From: Lavandula angustifolia
Taxonomy: Eukaryota; Streptophyta; Magnoliopsida; Lamiales; Lamiaceae
Assembly: GCA_028984105.1 (NCBI GenBank)
Contig: CM054815.1
Span: 6,984,791-7,048,790 of the forward strand
Reading direction: 5' to 3'
Length of the DNA: 64,000 bases
The notes beneath the pieces are model-generated. The model saw only the letters and a program-made list of their open reading frames with translations, was not told where the DNA came from and ran no database searches. A program made the position numbers and the translations under genes. This document shows positions 33,385 to 44,923 of this stretch, piece after piece. Position 1 is the first letter of the stretch. Every line of letters begins with the position of its first letter.

Positions 33385-33921
33385 AATGAGAAAATGATAT
33401 TGACCCTTAAGGGTTGATATCAGACAATATACAGACAGAGGGATTTCCCAATTCACAATCACAAGATCAAGTCCTAGGCGCAGGGGGTCACCTTAGTCTA
33501 CTTTCAAAGATTTTAAATAGGAACTGATCTCTTCATATCAGAGACACACAAATAGTAGTTCAAAAAATTCAAGCTCAGAATAGCAGTGAAAGCAAGAAAA
33601 GTTTCAGAACCACGAAATCAAAACAGGTTGGTAAAAGTAAGCAGATAAAATCACAAAACCTAACTGCACCAGTTGGCAGATTCTATCAGCAAATAAATCC
33701 CAACTCTAACTGCACTAGTTGGCAGATACTATCAAAATTGAAGAAACGCGAGAGCTTTATCTACTTTACCAGAGCGGGGTTCGGAGATTTGAACCCCGTG
33801 TTGCCTGTTTTGTAGGGGGCTGCTCAGATCTAGGTTTACAATTTTTTAAAACGCCCGTTTGGGATCGAAGCAGTCAGAGGTGAAGGTGGTCGAGCGGTGA
33901 TGAAACCCGCTCTGATACAAC
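33385..33921 (-). other. Element H 5' leader and primer-binding site
   Basis: Non-coding. The minus strand reads TTGTATCAGAGC at 33,909-33,920, one base from the standard copia Met-tRNA primer site and directly inside the LTR. The leader holds two copies of a TGCAC(C/T)AGTTGGCAGAT stretch (33,685-33,700 and 33,709-33,724). Confidence 0.75.
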
Positions 33922-34299
33922 TGTAAGGATCGTAATCTGTTTATTACAGCGATGCTCAGACCATCAAAGTACAGTCACCACACCACAACACACAGCACCA
34001 ACAAGCCACACAACTATTACAAGATCAATCTCACATTCTCACAGAATCACTCAAGATCTCAGAAAGAGAAGATAAGAATCAAGAGAGTAAAGAGATAAAC
34101 AGTCAGTTGCGCTCTGCATCTCAACCCACACAACCCTTTGTTTTTTTAGGTAGGGTTAAGTAACGGGCCGAAGAAATCTCGCGGTAACGGACATGGATAA
34201 CAAGGGCCAACATAAATACAGCTTGGCCCACAACAGATTGGGCCTTGTTAAGTTGTTGAGCTTGGGCACACGGTGTGGGTTAGGCCTATCGATATTACA
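33922..34299 (-). repeat. Element H 5' LTR
   Basis: 378 bp, plus strand TGTAAGGATCGTAATC to CGATATTACA. It matches the 3' LTR at 29,422 throughout, with scattered substitutions. Confidence 0.9.
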
Positions 34300-34489
34300 A
34301 TAGGGTCTTTTAATTATAGGAACATCACATAAAAATGTGGGGCGTAATGAATAGTTGAGAATTAATCTTTTGGGGTCTACTCTATAATTCAAGTATGGGA
34401 AGAAGAAGTCAATAGAGACAACGGACAAGAAAATTACACAATCTCTTTTCACAACTAGGGAAATCAATAATTATTAAGATATTAGCTTT
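34300..34489. other. Short intergenic stretch
   Basis: Nothing recognised between element H and the inverted-repeat element starting at about 34,490. Confidence 0.35.
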
Positions 34490-35227
34490 AAAATACATCA
34501 ATTTTGAACAAAATATGATTTAGCCCATAACTTTTAAACGATTTTCAAAATATATAACTTATCAATTCGTTAAAAATTGAACACGGGCGAAAAACTCCGG
34601 CAAAACTGAATATGACGGGGCGAACGACGTGGCATTTAACGTTTTACTTGGCGGAGATATTCATCCACGTAGGAAATTCTGTAAATATAAATGAAATTTG
34701 AGTTTCATTTTTGTTTTGCACATGACTATCAAACTTTGAGTATTATTAAACCATTTTAAAATATTTTAGAATTGAAATGACTTCATTTTAGTAAATACTC
34801 GAGACTTATTTGTCCATGTTAGAGTTTTCGGTGTCCATGACATCTTTAATTTGGGTTTTTTTTATATTTGTATGCATTTTTTAACTAATTAAAAAGTTAG
34901 GTACACCGTCATTTTCCGTCGGTAATATATTTACCGACGGAACTTCGACGGAAACACGGCGTCGGGTCATGCTTTAATTACCAACGGAACAAATTAAAGA
35001 ATGCCGACGGAATGCCGATGGAATATTCCACCGGGGATATGTCCCTGGTCGTTATGTAGGCGAGAAAGTAGCGACGGTTTACCGACAGAAAGTAGCCACG
35101 GGTTAATTTTTTTCTTTTTTCGTACCCAGTTCTCGACAACCTGTATTAATATCAATAATTTTGAAGGCCAACCAAGCACATATATATCAAAATCGAAACC
35201 CAAAATATAAAATAATTATAAATTTAA

Positions 35228-35232
<5 letters not shown>

Positions 35233-35307
<75 letters not shown>
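35233..35307. repeat. (TA)n(GT)n compound microsatellite
   Basis: About 16 TA units followed by about 21 GT units, directly next to the MITE starting at about 35,308. Confidence 0.92.
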
Positions 35308-35311
<4 letters not shown>

Positions 35312-35562
35312 GAGGTTCAAATGTGAACAACTTCTTATCGTGTGAACGTGTGAACACTGCACTTTAAAGACAAATGTATTGCACTTTAAACGCAAATATA
35401 ATGCATTTTAAAGTGTAGTACTTAAAGTGCAGTACATTTGTTTTTAAGTGCAGTACGTAAAGTGCAGTATATTTACCTTGAAAGTGCAATACGTTTGTCT
35501 TTAAAGTGCAGTGGTCACACATTCACATGATAAGGGTTGTTCATACGGGAACCACTCCCTAT
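35308..35562. mobile_element. MITE with long inverted repeats, inside the CACTA element
   Basis: The left half (GTGAACAAC, CGTGTGAACGTGTGAAC, ACTGCACTTTAAAGACAAA) is mirrored by the right half reversed (ATGAACAACCC, ATGTGAATGTGTGACC, ACTGCACTTTAAAGACAAA). The right end reads GGAACCACTCCCT. Between them are repeats of AAAGTGCAGTA. No coding capacity; the (GT)n run erodes the left terminus. Confidence 0.7.
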
Positions 35563-35639
35563 ATATATATCAATATATATAAATCTATAAATTAAAGTAT
35601 TTAATATTAATCTGAATGTAAATCATGAAGAGGCAGAAG

Positions 35640-36981
35640 GGGGGGATTGGTTGTCGTCAAAAGTGTCTCGTCGGCTAGTGGAACTCAGCATCGCCATCAT
35701 CTGCGCCATCGACTCCCTCATCTGAGCCACCTCCTGCTGGAGGTCCCTCCTAGATGTCGACTCCTCCTCTAGCTGTCGCAAAATCTCGAGAGTGTTCTGG
35801 GATGGCGGTGGCGTTCATCAAGCTACTCTTATCCTCCCCGAGACCGTACAACCGCTGCTTCTTGTCCCGAACCCCTTCCAACCGCAGATAAATCACGTTT
35901 TTATCCGCGTTGGGGCCTTCTTCAGCAGAATCTGCTCAACCTCCGCTTAATAGAACATAAAAGCAAAACAAGGTTAAAATAACTACTCTAAAATAATATC
36001 CTATGTGTTGTAATTGGGTGATTACATAAAGTCTCGTCGTCTTCATGTTCGAGAAGGCTCCATCTTTGTAATGGAGATTCTGGAAAGTGTGAAGCGCGGT
36101 GGACTCTAAGAAGCATCCCCTCTCGGCAGCCTATTCATCACATGCATAAACAAGATTGTGTCAAAACAAAGACTTTATGACTAAACACTTATTAATAATG
36201 AGACTTACCATAGACTGAGAGTATTGTAAGGCTGACCGAGACCCTCATTTGTGCTTGCTTATCCCGGTGCCCGGCTCCGGCTCTGACCTTCGGCACTGGG
36301 AGCAGTCTCCGACTTGCTCACAACCTCTGGCCACATCCGATATTCATTGAGAGCTTCCCACGTCTCTGTGTTGAAATAGTCTAGCTTTTGAGGGCTCTTC
36401 TTCTTCATCTTGAAGTGACAATCACTGAACCTCTTCAACGCCTTCTTGTGCCACATCTGGTAGACGACCTTATCCTAGTCAGCAGGCCAGCAGAAGTGCT
36501 TCTGCAATTTACAAATTGATACATGTTAGATACATTAGAATGTTCAAGTATAAATTGTGAACTTCAAAAAAACTTACGTTAAATTTTTCAAAGTACTACG
36601 CCTTAATTTCAGTGGGCGTCAGCTTCCAAGTGAATCCAGTTGGGTTATTAATCTTCTTGAAACACTCAACGATTGTGTGAGCCAATCCAGCTAGCTCAAG
36701 CAATCTTCTTTTATTGAAAAATGGATTAACCAGGTTATAGTTAATATATTTGAAATGATAAAAGCAATTACTACATACCCCTCAGCTGAAATCTCGAAAC
36801 AACGGCGGCTATCAACTGAGCAAGAATCGATAGAGGACCCTATAAGTGTCGTGGACCCTATATGTGGAGGACTGACCCCATGCCCAGACGATAAATGGGT
36901 GGCTCCACGCCTAGCAGGAGCTAATATAGTTCTGCCGCCACGACCTCTTGGAGGCGCTATGTACATAAAAGCATTAAACAA
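35640..36981 (-). pseudogene. CACTA accessory (Ptta/En-Spm type) gene fragments
   Basis: Minus-strand pieces from high to low coordinates: a Gly/Arg-rich exon (APPRGRGGRTILAPARRG, about 36,850-36,960); a segment with MWHKKALKRFSDCHFKMKKK and an ALNEYRMWPEV block (36,259-36,456); and a C-terminal coiled coil with EVAQMRESMAQMMAMLSS (35,640-35,830). This order and the Met/Gln-rich tail match the plant En/Spm-associated 'Ptta' proteins encoded in CACTA elements. Stops and frameshifts separate the parts, and introns were probably present, since GT/AG-like borders surround the middle piece. Confidence 0.6.
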
Positions 36982-38432
36982 TCAATTGTCCAATAATAAT
37001 AAGATCATAATCAAGTAGAGTTCTAAATACTCGTACAAATCTACTATTTAAAACCTGTAAGTATTACTAGTCATCACTAAAGTTAAGATCTATCTAATTA
37101 CACCATGTATTAATCAAGAATCAAGATCTATTGAAATAAAACATATCAAGATCTGTTGAAATCAAAACTAATCATAGTAAAATACAAATCATTACAATCA
37201 TAATAAGATCCTCTAGATTGTATCAAGTTGTATGTCCTTTGAAATATGCAGTAAATCTTTTATACTTCTAGCGAGTTGCCAAAACAAGGTTGAATACGCA
37301 AACTAAGTCGTATCTTGAATACATGTAATACAAAATACAAGTTTTTTAGTTAGAGAAAAAGAGGTGTAGTTGAAGTAAACGAAATAGGTATTAGTGGAAG
37401 TCACCTATAAATAGGCTCGGGTGGAAGCAAATAATATAACCATAACCAATTAGTCAGAATATAATGTGACACGCAAGTATTGCAGTGTAAATCCAAACTT
37501 GGGGAATCCACAATTGGCTAATTAAGTAGTCCATATTGTGTTGTCGGAAGCTCATTAACTCATAACACATTAGGATAGAAATAGTTGTGCCCAGAGAGTT
37601 CAAATTGAATAACAATGGAATATCAGTATAAAACATCAGGCATCACATTCTCATAAAAAGCAAGTCAACCACGTAACAAGAAATCCAAGTAGAAAAGATA
37701 CAAGTTTGTGTCACATAATCATTCATGAAAAAAAAAAATGGGTTATACACCAAAAAAATCTACCTTGTTTACGAAGGCAAGGGGGCAAAAGATGATGATG
37801 GAGTCGGCGCCCAGATATATGTAGGTGGTGTCGCCTTCGATTATCGGCGCCGAGAAGGCATAGAGGGAGGGCCGAGGGGCTACGCGTGGGCGACTTGAGC
37901 AGGCGGCGGCAGTACCAACGGTGGTGGAGGGTGGCCATTAGGCGGTGGCGCCGTTCGGAGGGGAGGGGTGGGGGGAGGGTCGGCGGTTGCTGGGCGGAGA
38001 CGGGTGTGTTGTTGGTTTGGGAATGAAAAAGCTTCTGCCCATTAAATTCGATTTAGGGCTTACCGACGGAATATTCCGTCGGTAAATCTTAAATAATATA
38101 ACGACGGAATATTCTGTCGGCAAATCTTCAAAAAAAAATTAAAATGAATTTAAAATATATTTCCATCAATAAAAAAATAATAATAAATAAATTTAATTTT
38201 GGCATTTGCCAACGGAATTTTCCGTCTGTAATGTACCGACTATGTTATTCTGTCGCTAATCCGTCGGGAAATTATGTAGATCGTATTTCTGTCGGCGATC
38301 CGTCAGTAAGCCGACCGTTTTTTTTTCATCTGTAATTCCGTCGGTAAAAACAAGATTTTTGGTAGTGGTAATTTGAGAAACGTTTAAAAGGTCATGTGCA
38401 AATTCAAATTTTGTCCAAACATGATGTATTTT

Positions 38433-38890
38433 GACGATAAATGCCTTCATTATTAGTAAATAAGAAAAACTGCATTAATGAGAATTGTAAAAAAATTGAT
38501 AATATATTTTTTTAGTCTCGAACTACAAAATGTAATTGAATCTTTCATCCAAAGAATTCAAACATAAGATATAAGGGAATCGGTTATATGCAAAGCCTAT
38601 TTTATATAGGAAATAAAAAGCAGTTTGTACCATTATTTTGTTCATTGAATAGATATGCTAGTATGCTTTGAAAGCTTCTGTTATGCATAATTTTTATATG
38701 TTTTATGCATAATAATAAAATTATAAAATTATAGTGTTCGTACATAAATATAACAACTATACATAAAAATATTTATTTAAATTATACATACTTCTTATTT
38801 CCTATATAAATCAGTCTTTTCTATCAAATCTGCAAATATTGTCTAATCTAATTGATTATATTTGCATGAGATTTTAATAAACAAATGAGA
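38433..38890. other. AT-rich intergenic stretch
   Basis: No gene or repeat recognised. It contains short TATGCATAA-type palindromes only. Confidence 0.35.
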
Positions 38891-39468
38891 GTTAATTGCC
38901 AAAATAACACTTTCTAAAAAATAATTCCCAAAATAACATTCTTTGAAAATAATTCCAAATTAACACTCTTTTTGCCACCTATGCACTTATTGACCAAATG
39001 AATATCTACATGGAAAATAATTTACATTTTTAAAGTTAATTTTACTATACTAGCATTTTGAAAAATAAAAAAAGATAAAAATACTTTTTATTTATTTAGA
39101 AAATACGAAAAATACTATAAAATATATATTTACAGAAAAAATTTATTTCCGACCTAATTTCAACAAATGTATTTATTTTTTATTTGTATTTTTTTTAATT
39201 TAAAAAATATGGCACACATAACCTATAAAATAAATAAAAAAAACTAAAAAATATATTTATTTATTTTATTTGAAAATACGATTTAACTACAACAAAATAT
39301 ATTTTATTGTAATTTAGTAGTGCAAAAAATAAAAAATATAGTCCATGTAGATATTTATTTAGTAAAGAAATAAATAGATGACAAAAAGAATGTTAGTTTG
39401 AGAATTATTTTTGAAAAGATGTTATTTTGGGAATAATTTTTTTAGGAAATGTTATTTTGACAATTCAC
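38891..39468. mobile_element. Foldback/Mutator-like MITE with long inverted repeats
   Basis: The left arm (38,891-39,015, starting GTTAATTGCCAAAATAACA) is the reverse complement of the right arm (about 39,345-39,468), over roughly 120 bp with scattered mismatches, including matching ATATCTACATGG inner ends. The GTTAATTGCCAAAATAAC start is of Mutator-like type. The centre is AT-rich with no coding. No clear 9-bp duplication. Confidence 0.75.
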
Positions 39469-39810
39469 AATAGAAATTGTTGATTAGTTGATACGTCCCT
39501 AAACGGCAGATGGGGTTTTTCATACTTAGAAGACAAAGCATGTGAAGTTTATTCACACATTCAACCACTCAATCATCCCCTTTGACCCACCCTTTAATGA
39601 AAAACGTCAAATAAAACAAAATTCAGCCTTTTCGTATAGAATCTCCACATACTTTAGATGCCAAATATAAATATAAAAATTATTCTGAAAAGTACTTTTA
39701 GTTATATATTAATATGAACATTCGTTTTGTTTTCTTATGGTTAACGTGACTATTTTGAACCCACCTAAGTTTTAAGAGGTCTTTTTTTGAAAGCCCGAAA
39801 ACTTATAGCT
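39469..39810. other. Intergenic stretch before element B
   Basis: No gene recognised. It ends in TAGCT before the putative LTR start. Confidence 0.35.
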
Positions 39811-41164
39811 TGTTTGGATGAAATTTAGTATAATAAGATTTAAAGATCCTAAAACTCCTAGCTGAATGATGAATTTTCGATATTGTAATAGCTTAGTTGA
39901 GTTCAGCTTGTTAGGAACTCAGTAGGCTAGAGTTCAGTAGTTGTGCATTCAGTAGAAGATTCTGCACTAAGCTGGAGAACTCAGTATCGATGAAATCAGT
40001 TGGTCAGCTGTCGACCAACTGAATCTGCAAAGGAATTCGAGCCTGCGTACTGTATTTATCAAACGATTGTCAATAGAGGATACATAAGTTGAATGTCCGA
40101 GGATTCAGAGAAAGTCAACTCATCGTACCTTGGAGTTTGAACAAGTCTCGCCTACTCTCTTAAACTCGACTAATAAGGAGCCGACAACGTCCTACCTGCT
40201 CTCCCATAAAGCTGCTCCTAGACTGAAAAATATGAAATCTCTACAATATCTCTACAACAACGTTCAAATTAATAAGACCGTTTTCATTGTCTTATTTGAC
40301 ACGTGTCCAGACTCCCTCCAACGGATCTATTCATAAATCGAAGACTATAAATAGAGAAGAGTCTTCATGCAGAAAGACACCGGGAACACAACCATTCAAG
40401 AGAACATAATCTAGCGAACTCAAAGCCAAACACAGCGAAGAACTTGCTGATTTGAAGAGCATTTTAGTTTTTCTCTCTAGAGATCCTTTAGTTCCCCTTC
40501 TATATCTAAGCGTGCTCATTGTAATATCAATAGCTTAGAACCTCGAAGGACTTCATCTTTTGAACCGTTCTTATTGTAAGAACTCCTTCATTGTTGGAGA
40601 AAATCTAACCTTCAAGGTTGAGAATTGTAAAGTCACTACGACTATAAGTAAATATCTGCCATGCATACAGATTAACTGAGACTTGCTCAGTATAAGCAAA
40701 CAAGAACAAATATGTCAAGTGAACAGATCAACTGAGACTTGCTTATTATAATTTAATCAAGAACTCCTACTTAGTTTAGGACAGTGGACATAGGACCCAG
40801 CGTGTCCGAACCACTTTAAAAACTGCTTGTGTGATTTTAACTGTTGCATTGATAACTGTTCATTTTGCATAAAACTGAGTTTTAATCAAACAGTATAAAA
40901 CGACTTTTCCACTGAGACCATTATATTAGGGCCTACACTTCCGCTCACAACTTCTGATACTAAACTACTGTTCACTGACATAAGTCAGTAAAATTGTACT
41001 CAATAGAAGAATCTCTGCCCACGCGATCCAAAAAGCATATTTGGCTAACTGACTAGTTCAGTAGGATTCTTCAGCATAACTGACTTTCGCATTCTGAGCT
41101 TGAAATTTGCATTCAGGTGTATTCACCCCCCCCCCTACACCTGAAGCTCATCTATGGACCAACA
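39811..41164 (+). repeat. Element B 5' LTR
   Basis: About 1,354 bp, from TGTTTGGATG (decayed TGTTGG) to GGACCAACA. It aligns with the C LTR from the CCTAAAACTCCTAGC/CCCAAAACCCTAGCC block onward. CACGTG at 40,300-40,305 and TATAAATAG at 40,346-40,354 form the core promoter. The C-run hairpin CAGGTGTA/TACACCTG is at 41,114-41,143. Confidence 0.82.
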
Positions 41165-41293
41165 ATTGGTATCCGAGCGGTGTTCTTTTGATCATCGTTA
41201 TGTGAATACTGGTGTAACTCGAACAAATCCTGAAAATCCGTTTTCTCTGTACTTGCGTCTCTTCATAGCATCCTATACCATTTTTTTTTCACC

Positions 41294-43425
41294 ATGTCAG
41301 ATATTTTAGGTATAAGGACGGTACCCATGCTTTCACCGGAAAACTATGTGGTATGGCGGGTTGATGATGGAGGCACACTTAACATCGCTGCATGACAGCA
41401 TGACTGACGTTCAAGAGAAATGACCTATTGTTCCCATGGTCGAGGGAGCAGTAGATGCATGAATCGGCCCAAAGGTTCCAAAGGACAAGAGCCTCTTCAC
41501 ACCTGAAGAGAGAAAGCTGCACAACCTTGACCGAGTCACACGCAATTCGATACTGATGACTCTTAGTGACTCATATCTCGGAAGGGTGCATGACTGCAAG
41601 ACAACAAAGGAGCTATGGGATGCTCTCGCTATACTAAGCTAAGGAACTCCACAAATCAAAGAAAACAAACTGGAGTTAGAGCTGCAGAAACTCGAAGCAT
41701 TTACCATGCTTCCAAGGGAGTTTATTGATGATTTTAGCGTCAGATATACAAATTAAATAAATATCATCAACGGACTGGGGAGAACATTCAGCAACAAGGA
41801 GACCAACGCAAACATATTAAGGACTCTTAGCAGGCCCAAGTGGTACTCTTTTACTACATGTTTAAGAAGAACTAACTTAAACTCTATTACTCCATATTAC
41901 ATATTTTCATAATTAAAGGTAGAGGAGTTTGAGTTTAATCTCCCACACACCCGCAGTCCTGAGACTGAAGTGCCAATAGATCATGCTTACAATGCATTAG
42001 TTAGCACACCAGGAGCAAGTCCCTCAACCATAAGTCAGTCAGCCGGAAGCTCAGTAACAATACCAACAGCTGACAACTTGGCTGAGAAGTACGCTCTCTT
42101 TGCGGTGAAATACCAGAAGGAGAAGGACAAATTCAGAAAGGTGAAGATGAGGAAGACTTCCAAAATCTATCAAGGTAGGAGAGAGAATGCTCATTCGAAA
42201 AATGAATCTAAATCTCTACCTGAATGCAGGAATGCTGAGGCTGCCTCCGTTGGATATAACAAGACACCTAAAAGGGAAGGCAGGAGCTCGGTATGTTACA
42301 ACTGTAAGAAGCCAGGACATTACCAATACGAATGTCCAAAACTCTCGGCAGCTGAAAGAGCTGAACGGCAAGCCAGGCGACACAAATTTGTATGAAAGAG
42401 GCAAGCTTACATTGTCGGAGAGTTATCCGACTGCTCAAGCGACGCAGGATCATTCATGGAATCATCTGAAATTGATGTTGCGTCCGTTGTATTTAAAGTA
42501 GAGGACACTGAACTATGTCTTATGGCTGGAGAAGAGGCTAAGGTAAACTCTGACTCTAATATATGCCCCTCTTCACCATGCACACACGACACAAGCTCTA
42601 TTGCTGGTGAATCTCTAGATGTGGTTATTGCACATGAGGATCTGCTTGAGGAACAGATCTAGATGAGCCAATAGTTCAGTAAAACAATTCTGGAACTGCA
42701 ACTCCTGAAAGTTTAGAATCAGAGACTTTCAATGAGAAGTCAGGACTCTACTGAGTCTGAAGGACTTGTGCTGAGACAGAAGAAAGAGTTTAACTCTCTG
42801 ATGACCAAGTCTCAACAGCAAGAATCACAAATCTCAGTATTGACCAAGGATATCTCTGAGAAAGAGATTGAAATAGAGCGATGAGGTTTGGAGAATCTTA
42901 ATGACTAAGCAGTACATTGGAGCTAAGGAGAAACTAGAGAAGTTGCTGAGATCACAGAGACCATACTCCACGAACGAAGGACTTGGTTATACCTATGAAG
43001 CAACTACCTCAGGCTAGAAAAGCTCAGATCAGATGGCTGATAGGTTTGTCCAAGGGGTAACTCAGCATGTAGAACTTTCAAACCCTCAGGCAAAGAACAA
43101 ACAGAAAATGAACGCACCTCAGCCCAGCAATAAGAAAATGACCCATGGTTCAAGCCCTAAAATACCCAGATCCAACTCAGGGGGAACCAAGAAGGTCAAG
43201 TGCGCCGAACACTATGTCCAACCCCAATAGAATCATCCAGTTCAATATGAATCGTATTATTATGAGCCAAGAGTCAAGAGCCCAAAGGTTCAGAAGAAGA
43301 AGAAAGCTGAACCTCAGAAGAACAGAAAGTCAGCATCTCCGAGTTCAGTAGAGAGATCAGCTGATAGAAAGGGCAAGAAGAAATATGAAACCATCAGGGT
43401 TGTCAGACAAGTTTGGATCCAAAAG
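41294..43425 (+). pseudogene. Element B gag
   Basis: The start ATG at 41,294 aligns with MADILGI of element C. Stops appear early and the frame shifts several times. The best-preserved part, 41,970-42,720, has the zinc knuckle C-Y-N-C-K-K-P-G-H-Y-Q-Y-E-C (about 42,293-42,334), a Ser/Asp-rich region and the start of the coiled-coil tail, with a TGA at 42,393. The tail end (43,033-43,230) is in another frame. The element C LTR starts at 43,431, right after the VRQVWIQK-like block near the gag-pol border. Confidence 0.82.
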
Positions 43426-43430
43426 TTCAT

Positions 43431-44789
43431 TGTTGGGATAAGGATTCAGTAGATGGACCTATAGATCTGATAGACTTGATAGATTTGATAGATCCCAAAA
43501 CCCTAGCCGAATGTTGTACCTTCGCATCTGTAATAGCCTAGTCGAGTTCAGTTGTTAGAACTCAGTAGGATAGAGTTCAGTAGCTGCAGGATTCAGTAGA
43601 AGACCTCACTCAGCTGAAGAACTCAGGATCGAAGAAGTCAGTTGGACAACAACCACCAGCTAAATCTGCTCAGGAATTCGTGCCCATGCACTGAATGTTC
43701 AGAAGAACGTCAATAGGAAAGACACTTCAGTTGAAGGTCCGAGGATTCAGAGGAAGTCAACCTTGATGTTTGACAAGTCTCAACTACCAATCTACGTCGA
43801 CCAATAAGGAGTCGACAACAACCATCTACTCTGACAAAAGCAGCTCTGAGACTGAAAAAGAGGAGAATCTCTACAGGGTACCTACTCAACAACGTTCAAA
43901 TTAGAGGAGCCTTTTTCCTTGTCGTATCGACACGTGGCTAGACCTCCCTCCAACGGATCTATTCACCATCGACGACTATAAATAAGAGAAGTCGCCATGC
44001 AGAGACGACACCGGGAACCCAAGATATCTACGTACTAAACTCTTAGCAATCTCAACGCAGAATCCAGTGTAGAACTAGCCTCCATTGAAGAATCTCTTTA
44101 GTTCCTCACTTAGAGTTTTTATCTAAGCAAGCTCATTGTAATACCTTTAGCATAGAAACCTCGAGGAAGTTCACATCCTTGTGAAACCGTTCTTATTTGT
44201 AAGAACTTCCTCTTAGTTGGAGAAGACTCAAACTCTTCAAGTGTGAACCCTTGTAAAAGTCACTACGACTATAAGTAGAGAATCTGTCCCGCGCACAGAT
44301 CATTGAGAACTTGCTCAGTATAAACTTCAAGGTTCGTGTCTGTCCAGTGAACAGACCAACTGAGACTTGCTCAGTATAAATATAACAAGTATCCTGCTTT
44401 GGTCAGGACAGTGGACGTAGGAACCAGTGTGTCCAAACCACTTTAAAAATTATTGTGTTGATTTACTGTTTTCCTTAACTACTCATACTGCATACAAACT
44501 ATATTTCATAAAACTCAGCATAAAAATCGGTATTTTCTAACCGAGACATTTGATAGGGCCTACACTTCCGCACACACTCTGATACTGAATGACTGTTCGA
44601 CTGACTTAAGTCAGTAGAGCTGAACTCAGTACAAGTTTTTATGCCCACGCGATCTGAAGCATATTTGGCTATCTGACTCAGCTCAGTAGCAAACTCAGCT
44701 AGAGCTGACTTCGCATTTGAGAAAGAAATTTGTATTCAGGTGTATTCACCCCCCCCCCCCCACACCTGAACCACGTCTTAGGACCAACA
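43431..44789 (+). repeat. Element C 5' LTR
   Basis: 1,359 bp, TGTTGGGATAAGG to TAGGACCAACA. CACGTG at 43,931-43,936 lies 46 bp before TATAAATA at 43,977-43,984. The hairpin around the C-run is at 44,737-44,768. Confidence 0.93.
43931..43984 (+). promoter_or_regulatory. Element C LTR core promoter
   Basis: G-box CACGTG in CGACACGTGGCTAG, then TATAAATA after a conserved CCAACGGATCTATTCA stretch. The same block stands in the 3' LTR (CACGTG 55,555-55,560, TATA 55,601). Confidence 0.6.
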
Positions 44790-44790
44790 A

Positions 44791-44802
44791 TTGGTATCAG
44801 AG
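44791..44802 (+). other. Primer-binding site, element C
   Basis: TGGTATCAGAGT right after the LTR, eleven of twelve bases matching the initiator Met-tRNA complement. Confidence 0.85.
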
Positions 44803-44923
44803 TACAGTGTTCTTAACTGATCATTGTTCTCTGAAACTGGTCTATCTCGAACAAAGATCCTAGAAAAACCATTTTCTCTACATCTTGAATTTCTTCATTG
44901 CATCCGATATCCTGTATCTTTCA

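Larger units (their letters stand above)
29422..34299 (-). mobile_element. Element H: Ty1/copia retrotransposon, minus strand
   Basis: 4,878 bp with both LTRs (29,422-29,803 and 33,922-34,299), primer-binding site, gag, protease, integrase, partial RT and RNase H in copia order. It is related to element D by gag and protease sequence. A deletion removed the RT catalytic core and frameshifts occur in gag. No clean target duplication: the right flank is ATAGG and the nearest left match is ATAGT six bases outside the LTR. Confidence 0.9.
34904..38367. mobile_element. Decayed CACTA (En/Spm-like) transposon
   Basis: About 3.46 kb. The right terminus, reversed, starts CACTACCAAAAATC, the CACTA hallmark; the left terminus has decayed to CACCGTCATTTT. 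Both ends are flanked by GTA (34,901-34,903 and 38,368-38,370), a 3-bp duplication as expected for CACTA elements. Subterminal regions carry many CCGACGGAAT/ATTCCGTCGG repeats in both orientations (34,915-35,100 and 38,058-38,345). The interior holds remnants of an accessory gene but no recognisable TNPD-type transposase. Confidence 0.8.
34490..38432. mobile_element. Older inverted-repeat element hosting a CACTA transposon
   Basis: The left end (34,490-34,550) and the reversed right end (38,376-38,432) align over about 60 bp: both read AAAATACATCA, then a TTG/TTT-GACAAAAT-like stretch, then CTTTTAAACG and a TCAAA stretch. Removing the CACTA and one GTA leaves about 476 bp, a MITE-sized element. 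I could not find a matching target duplication, so the superfamily is open. Confidence 0.55.

Noticed and set aside
29411..34304. Target duplication of element H
   Set aside because: ATAGT and ATAGG are similar, but the left one is separated from the LTR by six bases, so it is not accepted.
35233..35562. CRISPR-like spaced repeats
   Set aside because: This is a compound microsatellite followed by AAAGTGCAGTA repeats of an inverted-repeat MITE in plant DNA; no regular spacer structure.
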